From Thecaphora thlaspeos (lineage: Eukaryota; Basidiomycota; Ustilaginomycetes; Urocystidales; Glomosporiaceae): DNA of 64,000 nucleotides. Made by a program: the position numbers and the translations under genes. Shown here one piece after another: positions 11,599-20,258 of this stretch; the stretch's first letter is position 1, and each line of letters begins with the position of its first letter. The DNA lies in assembly GCA_900291925.1 (NCBI GenBank), contig UWYS01000021.1, forward strand, positions 248,001 through 312,000, in the 5' to 3' direction. The notes under the pieces are model-generated. The model was not told the DNA's origin. It was given only the letters and a program-made list of their open reading frames with translations, and made no database searches.

Positions 11599-12082
11599 CT
11601 CGGGGAGGCACCGGGTTGGTTGGTTGCGGTTGCGGTCAGCGTCGCCTCGTATGTGAGGTGGACGGGGCGTGGACGGGGGCGTTGTGCCGACGAGGGCGGT
11701 GATGAGGCGCAAAGAGGACAGGAGCGGCGAGAAGCGCGAGGTGATGGAGTGGGTGCAAAGGAGTAGCAAGGCAGGAAGCGACGATGGCACGCACCGCCTT
11801 CCAAGAAGAACCACGCTGCCTCGCCTCCTAACGCCGACGGCAGCATTGAAATGCCGCACAGACCAGCCCACAGACCAGCCCACAGCCCGGCTCCGAGTCG
11901 GCGCACATCACCCGATCGCGCACCCGCTCCTGCTCCCGATTCCGCCCACGCTCATATTTCTCCCTTTCTTCGCACTGAGTGTCCCTGCTGGATTCTTCCA
12001 ATGCAACACCCCGCCGTCGCCTCCACTACACACCCACCCTCTTTCCCTCTTTCCCTCCCATCCACCACCGCCGCCACCCACC
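11599..12082. promoter_or_regulatory. Shared divergent promoter of TRP4 and HIS1
   Basis: 484 bp between two start codons that face away from each other. The HIS1 side ends in a long C/T-rich and CCACC-rich tract just before the ATG. I looked for Gcn4-type TGACTC/TGAGTCA boxes and found only an imperfect TGAGTG near 11976; no other regulatory element is certain. Confidence 0.6.
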
Positions 12083-12749
12083 ATGTCCAACCTCCTCTCC
12101 ACAGAAGCCCTCACCGGTCGCCTCCTCTTTGCCATCCCCAAAAAGGGCCGTCTCTACGAAAAGTGCCTCGAGCTCCTCGTCGGCGCAGACGTCCAGTTCA
12201 AGCGCCAGCACCGCCTCGACGTCGCCCTCGTCCACAACCACAACATCGCCCTCGTCTTCCTCCCCGCCGCAGACATCCCGCGCTTCGTCGGAGAGGGAAA
12301 CGTCGACCTCGGCATCACCGGACAGGACATGGTCCACGAGTCCGGTCACGACGTAGCCTCCCTCGTCACAGAGGAACTCCAGCTCGGCTTCGGCAAGTGC
12401 GCCCTCCAGCTACAGATCCCCGACCCCGCCAGCCCCTTTGCCAAGCCCGGGTGCCTACAGAACGAGTTTGACCTCGTCGGCAGAAAGGTCGCCACCTCCT
12501 TCGACCACCTCGCCGCAACGTACTTTGACAAGCTCGACCAGCAGGTCAACGTCCAGAGGAGGGCAGACGGCCTAGAAGAGCTCAAGACAACGATCGAGTA
12601 CGTCGGCGGCTCCGTAGAGGCCGCCTGCGCGCTCGGCGTCGCTGACGGCATCGGTAAGTGCCTGCCCTCCCCCCCAGGGCTCGACGTTGCCTGAGCAGCG
12701 ACGAGAGCACCGACGCTGACCCTCCATCGGACCGCGTATCTCCCCTCTT

Positions 12750-12787
<38 letters not shown>

Positions 12788-13353
12788 GCGCCCTGCAATG
12801 ACCTGCAGTCGACCTTGTCGGTGAGTGGCATCGCCCGTCTGCCAGGCGCTCTGCAGCTTCAACCCGTCCATGCATTGTATCCACCCACTCACCTCGCTTT
12901 TCCCCTTCACCCCTGCCTTTCTCCCCCCTCCTCCTCCTCCTCCTCCTTCTCGCCCGCTTTGGCCCCTCAGAATCCGGCGAAACAATGCGCGCCTGCGGCC
13001 TCACGGCCATCTCTACGCTTCTGACGTCGCAAGCCGTGCTCATCCGCCCTACGAAGCCGCACCCTCGCTCCAACACGGCGCTCATCTCGCTCATTACGTC
13101 GCGCATCCGCGGCGTAATTGCCGCGACAAAGTACGTTCTGTGCCAGTACAACGTGCAGCGATCCGCGCTCCAACAGGCGCTCACCATCACGCCGGGGCGT
13201 CGCGCCGCCACCGTCAGCCCGCTCGAGGACAAGGAGTGGAACGCCGTCTCCTCCATGGTCCTCAGGGCGGAAACGGCCACCATCATGGACAAGCTCGAAA
13301 ACATCGGGGCCTCCGATATCCTCATCCTCGGCATCAACAACTGCAGGGTTTGA
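12083..13353 (+). CDS. HIS1: ATP phosphoribosyltransferase
   Basis: First, feedback-controlled step of histidine synthesis: joins ATP and PRPP. Exons are 12083-12653, a 12-nt micro-exon 12809-12820, and 12971-13353; total 321 aa, close to the fungal norm. Splicing gives ...GVADGI-VDLV-ESGETMRACGL, the conserved family motif, which proves the micro-exon (TCGACCTTGTCG) and both introns. The N-terminus LLFAIPKKGRLYEKCLELL and the motif DLGITGQDMV are typical of HisG. The C-terminal regulatory domain contains ATKYVLCQYNV and ends in ILILGINNCRV. Intron 1 contains a (CT)n microsatellite at about 12757-12783. The start follows a C-rich leader ending ACCCACCATG. Confidence 0.95.
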
Positions 13354-13961
13354 ATCACCCCTCCTTGTTCCTTCTTCTCCACCTAGAAGAGGCCGCTGGC
13401 TGCTGTTGCTGGTACAGCTCATGTCGATATTCGCTTCTCCAGATACTCTATCGACTCGCGAGATTTGTCTTTTGTCCCCTTTTCTCTTTTCTGTTTGCCC
13501 AGACCGGTGTGCATCATACCATCGTTTCCTACCTCCTCTTTGCTCGTATGACCAACTGGCAGCGTCTGACCACGTCCCTGACGTGTCGCAGACTCCGTTG
13601 CATCCTCGGACGAAACGGCAATCGATGGACGGTATACAAAAATGAAGCGTCAAACATCTTCTCACCCCTCGCCCGACCATTATAGACGTCTACCGCGCGA
13701 ATCTCTTTTCGTATCTGGAGAATGCACCAACAGGAGCGAGAAGGGAGGTAGGCGGGCAGCAAAACAGGTGTCTACAGGTGACGGCCAAAGGCAGGGGGAA
13801 GGAGGTGATGCAGGCGAGGATGCAGCAGAAAGAGGTCGGCGGGCGGCTGAAGGCCACCCACAGCGTGATCGACCGCCTCAGACGCCCACGTCGCCTGCTG
13901 GCACGTCACGCAAAACCGAGAGTCGAGTCTTTCGACGTGCCGCCGATAGCTCGGAATCCAG
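13354..13961. other. Convergent 3' intergenic region, nothing recognised
   Basis: 608 bp between the HIS1 stop and the stop of the CSR1-like gene. It has short open frames only and no repeat or RNA gene that I can see; presumably both 3' UTRs. Confidence 0.5.
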
Positions 13962-16137
13962 CTATCCGTGACGTTCTTTCGCTTGGCCCCTCTCAACCCG
14001 AACCCCCGCGCTTTGTCGCACTCGCTCGTCGATCGTCCACTGCAGCGGCCCGGTTGTCGTGGACGTCAGTACAAGAGCACAGGTTAGAAAGTCGTGCAAA
14101 CTCTTAAAGATACACAGCACCCTATGTAGAGAGATGAGAAAACGCGGGGCATCCACAAAGGCGGTTGAGGCAACGAGTCTGGTATCGATTCGATTCGATT
14201 CGATTCGGTTCGGTTTGGTTTGGTTAGGTCGGGTTAGGTTCGGTTCTGTCTTGTACAACGTTGGGAGCGACAGCAGCAGCACAAGGGCAGATGGCTGGAC
14301 CTCCTTTGCCGACTTCTCCTCTGCCTCGGCGGGATCGGCGCCTCCCTCGATCTCTTCAATCTGCTTCTTGAGCGCCTCGGCGCAGGACTTCTTGCCGACA
14401 ACATGGCGCATTGTCTCGCCGTCCTTCTGCTTGTACTCCCACGTCACGATGCCCTGTCCGTCAAAGGTGCCGTTTCGGTGGTAGACCGTCAGGCCGCGGA
14501 TGTACGGGTCCAGCTCAAAGTAGGCCAGGCGCAACTTCTTGACGAGCAGCTCGCGCTGCTTTGTCACCTCGGCATCTCCTCCCTTGGTCTCGATCCACTT
14601 GTGCGTCGCCTCTTCGTACTTGTTCGTCATCGACCTGTACGCCTGCTCCTTTTCCTTTCGACCGGCCTCGTCGTGCACCTTGGAGTTCTCGCCCTCCTCG
14701 GGCTCCATGAACTCGAACTCCTTGACATTCTCACCGCCCATGATGGCGGCGAGACGCTCCTTGGGGACCAGGTCGATGTCGGCGGGCTTCTTGGTGAACC
14801 TGACCTTGGACCACACCGCCGGGTCCAGCATGAGGCCGAGGAGCTTCCAGATGTCGCTGCACGGTGCAACAAGGGGTGCATTGGCCAGTCGAGAGGGTCA
14901 GTTGGGCGGAACACGGAGAGGAGGGAAGCGATGCGCGATCAGCTCGATGCAAGAGGGGACGGACGATACGCACCTGAACAGCCACGGTGCGTTGTGGATG
15001 TAGAGCGTGCCAAGGCTCTCCGGGTAGTAGGCCTCCAGGCACTTGACGATGAATAGGATGCACGACCAGTCTGAACGGGGGTTGGATGCAAGGAAAGGGC
15101 GCCGGTCCAGCAGTCACTAGCAATCCGGCACCGTGCCAGGGATGAGGCCATCGGTCGCCGAGACATAACTCACCCATGTTCTTCAGGCCGAAGCCGGTGA
15201 GGTTGAAGAGGAGGACAACCTTGTCGTTGGGCGGGACCATGAGGAGGCGGAAGGACTCCATGGCGTAGATGACGTACTTGTTCATCGAGGCGGCGGGCTG
15301 GCCCGAGGTGAAGTGCTTCTTGACGTGGATGTAGCAGATGGGTTGCTCGTTGTCGGTGGTGCCGAGGGCGTACGTCTTACCGGAGCGCTGCTGGTCGAGG
15401 AACTTTTCGATCGAGGCATTGCCCAGGTCGCCGCCTTCGATGAGCAACTCGACGTCGTTGTCGAGGCGCCACTTCATGCAGTCGGCCATCATGGCGAAGG
15501 CGCGCGAGACGTCCCACTGTTTCGATCGAGGCAAGGGTGGGGGAATTCACTGCGGTCTTAGCTCGGTGCGCGCACGTAGACTTGGTCCGGCTCGAGAGGC
15601 ATGCGCGCTCACGAGCGATTCACCTTCCTGACCCTGAGGAAGCGGAGCACGTCGGTGTCCGGGTTGTCGGCCTTGATGAACTTCCAGAAGGTCTCGTGGA
15701 GGGCCTCGCCGCCGTACTGGTTGAGGAGCTGGTCGAGGGCGGCCTGCTCCTCCTGCGCCCTGAGGGCGTCCTTGGCGGCATCGTCCGGTCGGTCTTTGTT
15801 CTCGTCCCAGCCACCAGCGGCGTCGGGCTTGGCGCCGGCCTTCTTGGCGCCGCCGCTGCCGCTGCCGCCCGACGACTTGTCGCACGTTTCGAAGAACTTG
15901 GCCCACAGCTCGCGCAGCTTGGCTTCTTGCTCCGAGGTGAGGTTGCCTGCGGGCCGCGAAGAGGGGAGACGTGGGAGCCCAGAGGAGAAAGACGGACGAG
16001 GATCAGCATATGCTCTGGCATCGAGCCGCCGGTTGACCTGCATTCTGCGCGACGGCATGGAATGGCAAGGCGCGAGACGACTCACCAACGTATCCCTCCT
16101 GGATCTCGATCTCCCTTTGCTCAATTTCGGTGACCAT
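13962..16137 (-). CDS. CSR1: CSR1-type Sec14-like (CRAL-TRIO) lipid-transfer protein
   Basis: Cytosolic phosphatidylinositol-transfer protein family. Exons: 16137-16086, 15946-15624, 15516-15174, 15070-14974, 14856-13962, with introns of 139, 107, 103 and 117 nt. All joins keep frame and rebuild family motifs: LRFLRVRK-WDVSRAFAMM, GFGLKNM-DWSCILFIVKCLEAYY and HNAPWLF-SDIWKLLGLMLDP. The order is N-terminal helix (TSEQEAKLRELWAKFFETCD, as in yeast Csr1), CRAL-TRIO-N, then the lipid-binding domain with PESLGTLYIHNAPW and IMGGENVKEFEFMEPEEGE. A C-terminal region LDPYIRGLTVYHRNGTFDG also matches Csr1. The family normally ends near there. In this reading about 120 extra residues follow, coded by a pentanucleotide repeat (see 14165-14240), so the true end may be earlier via an unseen intron. 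Total in this model is 569 aa. It is convergent with HIS1. Confidence 0.88.
14165..14240. repeat. Degenerate pentanucleotide repeat (ATTCG to GGTTT)
   Basis: Perfect GATTC-type units grade into GGTTCG and then GGTTTG units. On the minus strand it is read as Thr/Asn/Pro/Lys-rich sequence near the end of the CSR1-like gene, which makes coding use there doubtful. Confidence 0.8.
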
Positions 16138-17041
16138 CGCTGCTGATGTTCTCCCGGAGTGAATTGCTTCTGTTGGTGGTAGGGCGTCTGTCTGTCCGCC
16201 TGTGCGTCTGTCGACGATGTCGAGTCTAGGGCGCTGCGCTGTGTCGGTTGCGAGAGGCGAAATGTAGGGGTGACCAGAGATTGTGTTTACGTGGGTCGTG
16301 GATGAAGACTGTATGTTGATGTGGATGGTGCTTCAAGTTGGGCGGTGCTAGTCGGTCAAGGGGTAGGAGGGGTAGGAGAGGAAGGTGTAGTCGGAAACGA
16401 GTGAGGGCCGAGGAAGGGGGGGGGGGGGGGACGTACCCTTATATCGTTGCGCGAGCATCCGTTGTGCTGCGGAGGCGAGGCGGGGGGCGGGGGATGGATG
16501 GTGCGGGGCATCTGGAAGGACGCCAGAGGCAACAGGTGCCGAGCTCTCGAGCGGCAGCGCAAAGTCAGCGAGGTGGAGCTTCTGCCTGTCTCCATCTGCC
16601 CCCCCCCTGCCACCTGTCATCATCCACCCCCACCACACGGCACCACAGCGTGCTTCATCAGAGACCTCCATATCGCGTCCAGGTGTGCGTCTATGTACCT
16701 GTGCTTGCTTTGCTTCCCCGCACTCTTTTGACGCGCTTCCCTGCCAAACGTCAACACGGAAGCACATACCGTATTCTTGATTCATCATCGTCCGTTGCAA
16801 AAGGAACAGAAATGACCATCCAGAGCGAGTCTCCAGCGGCAACCGAGAGAGCGACAGTCACGCCCCGCGTCCGATGACACAGTCGACGAGCCACCCAATC
16901 GCCAACGGGCGACGACGGCGACGGCCACCTCGTGCAGGCTATACCCGCTTACCGCCCTGTATCGTCTCGCTAGCCTTCTCGTCGACCTGGCTCGACCACC
17001 ACCGGTCCAACATCTTGCCCTCCTCGCCACCGCCGACGCCG
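16138..17041. other. Upstream region of the CSR1-like gene
   Basis: No supported gene. It contains a GTCT-type short repeat near 16186-16205 and a run of 12 or more G at about 16419-16430. The long open frames are arginine-rich shadows. It should hold the CSR1 promoter and the 3' end of the DUF4203 gene. Confidence 0.45.
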
Positions 17042-19279
17042 CTACCCCCCCTTCTCCCCATCCCTGCACCGCGTCGCCTCGTCTGCCATGAGCGCCTTCG
17101 TGTCCCCTACGCTTGGGCTGAGCGGCTGAGCGCCGTAGCGCGCCGCGTTCCCCTGCGCCTCTTGCCACGCTTTCGCCTGCGCCTGAGCCGCCTGGATGCG
17201 CGTAATGGCGTTGATCAGTGACGGCGTCGCGGGCACCGCCGCAGTAGCCGACCCTCCGGCCGACGTCGTCGGCGCAGCAGAGGCCGGCGACGAAAAGCCG
17301 GGCGGTGGCGAGGCCATACGCTGCTTGACCGGCGAAGCGTCGCCGTCCCTGTACACCACAAACGCCTTCTCGGCATCGCTCGCCGAAGGCGTCAAGAGGC
17401 CGCTCTCCGAACACCTCGATACCACCCCGCTCCCGCTGCCGGCCGTCGTTCCGCTCAGCATCGAGCTCCCGCCCTGCGAATCGGTGCGGCACGACGGCGG
17501 ACGCGGCAGCGCATAGCCGCAGTAGTTTTCCAGAGCTGGTGAGCCCGCCGAGACCTTGTGCAGGTGAGCGAGCGGGGAGATGATGTCGTCCTCTTCGTCG
17601 GCGCCGTCGCAGCCGCGCCGCAGCTTGCGCATCGCATCGTCGCTCTCGTACTCGGTGAGATCCGAGTCGGACGTTCCGTCAAAGTCGCCGCCCGAGTCCT
17701 GGTCGCGTTTCGAGAGCGCCGAAAACTTGGCCGGTCCGCCCTTGTTGACCGCCGCCTTCTTTGCGGCCTTCTTCGTCTTGGCCTGGCGTTCGCGCGACTT
17801 GCGGCCCGCCCTTTTGCCGCGCATCCCGCCCGGCCGTTCAGTCAGCGGTGACTTTTCGAGGTCGTGCTGCCCACTCGTGGGGATGTTGCCGTACGAGGCC
17901 GGCTTGCTCGCGCCGCCGCCAAAGAGGCCGCCCAGACGGCTCCAGCCTGAGGGCAAAGGCTCGAACGATCCGGCGCGCTGGTTCATCGGCCTTCCGCCGA
18001 GGAAGCCCGGCAGGACGCCGGCAGCACCATCCTCGAAGCGCTGCGTGTAGCTGCCGAGGTACTCGTTCCATTCCGACTCGGCATCCTGCGCCGCGTGGCG
18101 GTGCAGAATCAGCTCAAAGATGAAGCCGACGATCGCGCCCAGCACGGCGCCGGCGATGTAGCCCTTGAAGACAGAGGTGCCCCACTTCTTGGTGGCCGCG
18201 TTGAGCGAGGCCGAGTCGTCGCCGGCAAAGAGGACGACCCAGAGGTCGATCCAGGCCGACGAGCTCGCCTTTGGCGGCGCATAGAGGGCGACGCCGTCGA
18301 GCAGCACCGTCATCCCGATGATCGAGGTGCTGGCGTTGATGAGGTGGAAGTGCAGGAGCCGGCGCTTGGGGACCAGCATCGACGCGGTAAAGAGGCAGGT
18401 GAAGACGACGACGACGACGACGCGGATGATGAGCGTCCGGATGCCGAATACGGCCGTCAGCACGACGGCGAGGCAGGGCCCGGCAAAGAGGCCGGCACAC
18501 ACCCTCGCGACAAAGGCAAAGTGGCCGGCGAGCAGCGCGCCAACCAGGCCGGGCAGCAGCCAGATGGCAAACAGCGCGCGCGTCGAGACGTTGGTGCCGT
18601 CCCTGGCGCACATGGCGCAGGTGACGACGAGGCCGAGGAAGGAGAGGAATAGGAAGCCGACGATCGCGCCGCCCACCCCGCCCGCGAGCGGAGGGCCCGA
18701 GAAAAGCAGGTGGCGGGCCCCTCGTTTGCCGGCCGTGCCCGGCGCCTTTTCGTCGATGCGACTTCGAGAGGTGCCGAGCTTGGCGCCCCAGAAGTAGGCC
18801 GTCCAGCCGAAAAGGACGAGGAGTAAGCCGGCGACGATCCAGACGATGCTGAAGACGATGGTGATCCACTGCGCCGCTGCGATTTCGGCCTGGAGCGAGA
18901 AGGCGTTGCCGCCGGCCGTCGTCGGCGAGGCGGCCAGCTGCTGGACGTTTGCCGTTCCTACTAGTGCTGCGTTGCTTTTGACGGTCGAGGCGAGGGTGTT
19001 GGAAGAGGCGCTCGCCGAGTAATCGCCAAAGTCACTGGGCCACCCCTCGTCCTGGTGCTGTTGGACGTACTTGGTGACAGCATCGGCAATGTCGCTGGAC
19101 GAGTGGCCCTCGAACGTCCCGGGATGGTCCGGCGAGGCGAGGAAGGACTTGTGCTCGCTGGCGACCTTGCCCATCTGCTCTGCGTGTGCGGCAAGGGCGG
19201 CCAGGATCTCGGAGGAAGCGTGGCCACGGTACAAATCACTCGAGAGGGCCGGCGGCTGCGAGGAAGCCTTGTCGGCCAT
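17042..19279 (-). CDS. Multi-pass membrane protein, DUF4203/TM7S3-TM198 type
   Basis: Single exon, 745 aa. The N-terminal 135 residues are soluble and Ala/Ser/His-rich. About seven hydrophobic helices follow, from QWITIVFSIVWIVAGLLLVL (residue about 137) through FLFLSFLGLVVTCAM, ALFAIWLLPGLVGALLAG and LIIRVVVVVVFTCLF to YIAGAVLGAIVGFIFELIL. The pattern of a Gly-rich first helix pair and a run of seven helices fits fungal DUF4203 (TM198-like) proteins; I infer this from layout rather than from a signature motif. The C-terminal 300 residues are a charged cytosolic-type tail with a KKAAKKAA basic patch and a DSDLTEYESDDA acidic patch. The start at 19279 (MADKASSQPP) is the first ATG; 17 in-frame codons upstream lack one. 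Function unknown. Confidence 0.8.
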   Translation of the reverse strand: MADKASSQPPALSSDLYRGHASSEILAALAAHAEQMGKVASEHKSFLASPDHPGTFEGHSSSDIADAVTKYVQQHQDEGWPSDFGDYSASASSNTLASTVKSNAALVGTANVQQLAASPTTAGGNAFSLQAEIAAAQWITIVFSIVWIVAGLLLVLFGWTAYFWGAKLGTSRSRIDEKAPGTAGKRGARHLLFSGPPLAGGVGGAIVGFLFLSFLGLVVTCAMCARDGTNVSTRALFAIWLLPGLVGALLAGHFAFVARVCAGLFAGPCLAVVLTAVFGIRTLIIRVVVVVVFTCLFTASMLVPKRRLLHFHLINASTSIIGMTVLLDGVALYAPPKASSSAWIDLWVVLFAGDDSASLNAATKKWGTSVFKGYIAGAVLGAIVGFIFELILHRHAAQDAESEWNEYLGSYTQRFEDGAAGVLPGFLGGRPMNQRAGSFEPLPSGWSRLGGLFGGGASKPASYGNIPTSGQHDLEKSPLTERPGGMRGKRAGRKSRERQAKTKKAAKKAAVNKGGPAKFSALSKRDQDSGGDFDGTSDSDLTEYESDDAMRKLRRGCDGADEEDDIISPLAHLHKVSAGSPALENYCGYALPRPPSCRTDSQGGSSMLSGTTAGSGSGVVSRCSESGLLTPSASDAEKAFVVYRDGDASPVKQRMASPPPGFSSPASAAPTTSAGGSATAAVPATPSLINAITRIQAAQAQAKAWQEAQGNAARYGAQPLSPSVGDTKALMADEATRCRDGEKGG

Positions 19280-20149
19280 GGTTGATGGGGTGGTCCGATT
19301 CGCTGTAACGGCGGGATTCGGGTGTGACACGATGGCGAAGAGTGCGACGCCGTCGCTAGATTTGCCTCGATGTACAGAGGCGCGAGACGCGTGAGGCAGG
19401 GCGTGAAGGAGCGTAGTCGTCGATACAGTCGTCGCGATCGTGAGGCAGCCAGCGGCGCCACTGGTGCGTTTCGCGGTGGGAAGCAGTAGCGTGGGTCGTC
19501 AGGGAGGGCCGGCGGTGCTCAGAGGATAAAAGTAGTGGCAGTACGATGGTGGTAGTGGTGGATGCAGAGAGAGGAGGCCGTCGCTGGCCGTCGCGCTGTT
19601 GAGGGAGAGCCCAAGGCGAGCAAGCAGGTCGAGACGCAAGCTAGAGTCCAGTGTACGGACAGGGCAGAGTTAGATCGTTGATGGGTCTCCCAGCCCTCCC
19701 AGGCCCGGGAGATAGAGCGCTCATCGTTCCGCCCGTATCGTTGGTCGTCGCTTTACTCGTTGGCTTGAGCCCTGCACAGAGGCGCGCACAGCCGCGCGCT
19801 GGACCATGGCTTTCTTGACGATCGCAGCAGACGCCGTCGCTGGGGGAGAGGGGCAAGGGAGGGAGGCTGCGTTCGGATGGAGGGAGCGAACTGCGAGAGC
19901 AGAGGCGGGCGTGCCTAGCCGCCATGGAAAGAGGGGCTCTCTGCATGCGGGCCCCGCGCACGCGCCTAGACAGGAAGGACCGCCCGCCATGCAGTCCAGC
20001 TCCGCCGCCGTCGTTGTACACGGGCGTGTCTCGATGACTCGAGCTCGCCGCGGTGATGACGGACACGGCATGTAGGTAGAGTAGGTAGAGGAAAAGTGTA
20101 CAGAAAAGAGGTGGTAAATATAAGCCTAAGGCAAATCAACAAAAGAGAG
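19280..20149. other. Upstream region of the membrane-protein gene
   Basis: No supported gene. The open frames here lack conservation and overlap on both strands. Close to 20150 a T-rich stretch on the minus strand (CTCTCTTTTG) is probably the Pol III terminator of the adjacent tRNA-like gene. Confidence 0.4.
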
Positions 20150-20258
20150 AGCTCCTACCCGGATTCGAACCGGGGACGAGTGGAGTTGACAGATCCTGTG
20201 ACCAGGGGATTCTGAGGTATATCAGAACCGCTGGAGTTGAACGCTACCCCATGGAACC
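20150..20258 (-). tRNA. tRNA-Gln(CUG)-like gene with intron, three stem mismatches
   Basis: On the minus strand the 5' half starts GGTTCCATG. It has a fully paired D-stem (GGGT/ACTC) and an anticodon arm AGCGG-TTCTGA with CTG in the anticodon position, as in fungal tRNA-Gln. About 37 nt later come T-CCACT, CGTC, a perfect T-arm (CCCGG-TTCGAAT-CCGGG), TAGGAGC and T, and then a TTTT terminator. Taking the 37 nt as the usual intron after position 37 gives a cloverleaf. Mismatches are one in the anticodon stem (C29/A41) and two in the acceptor stem (G2/G71, C6/A67). It may be a mutated copy or a functional divergent gene. Confidence 0.65.
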
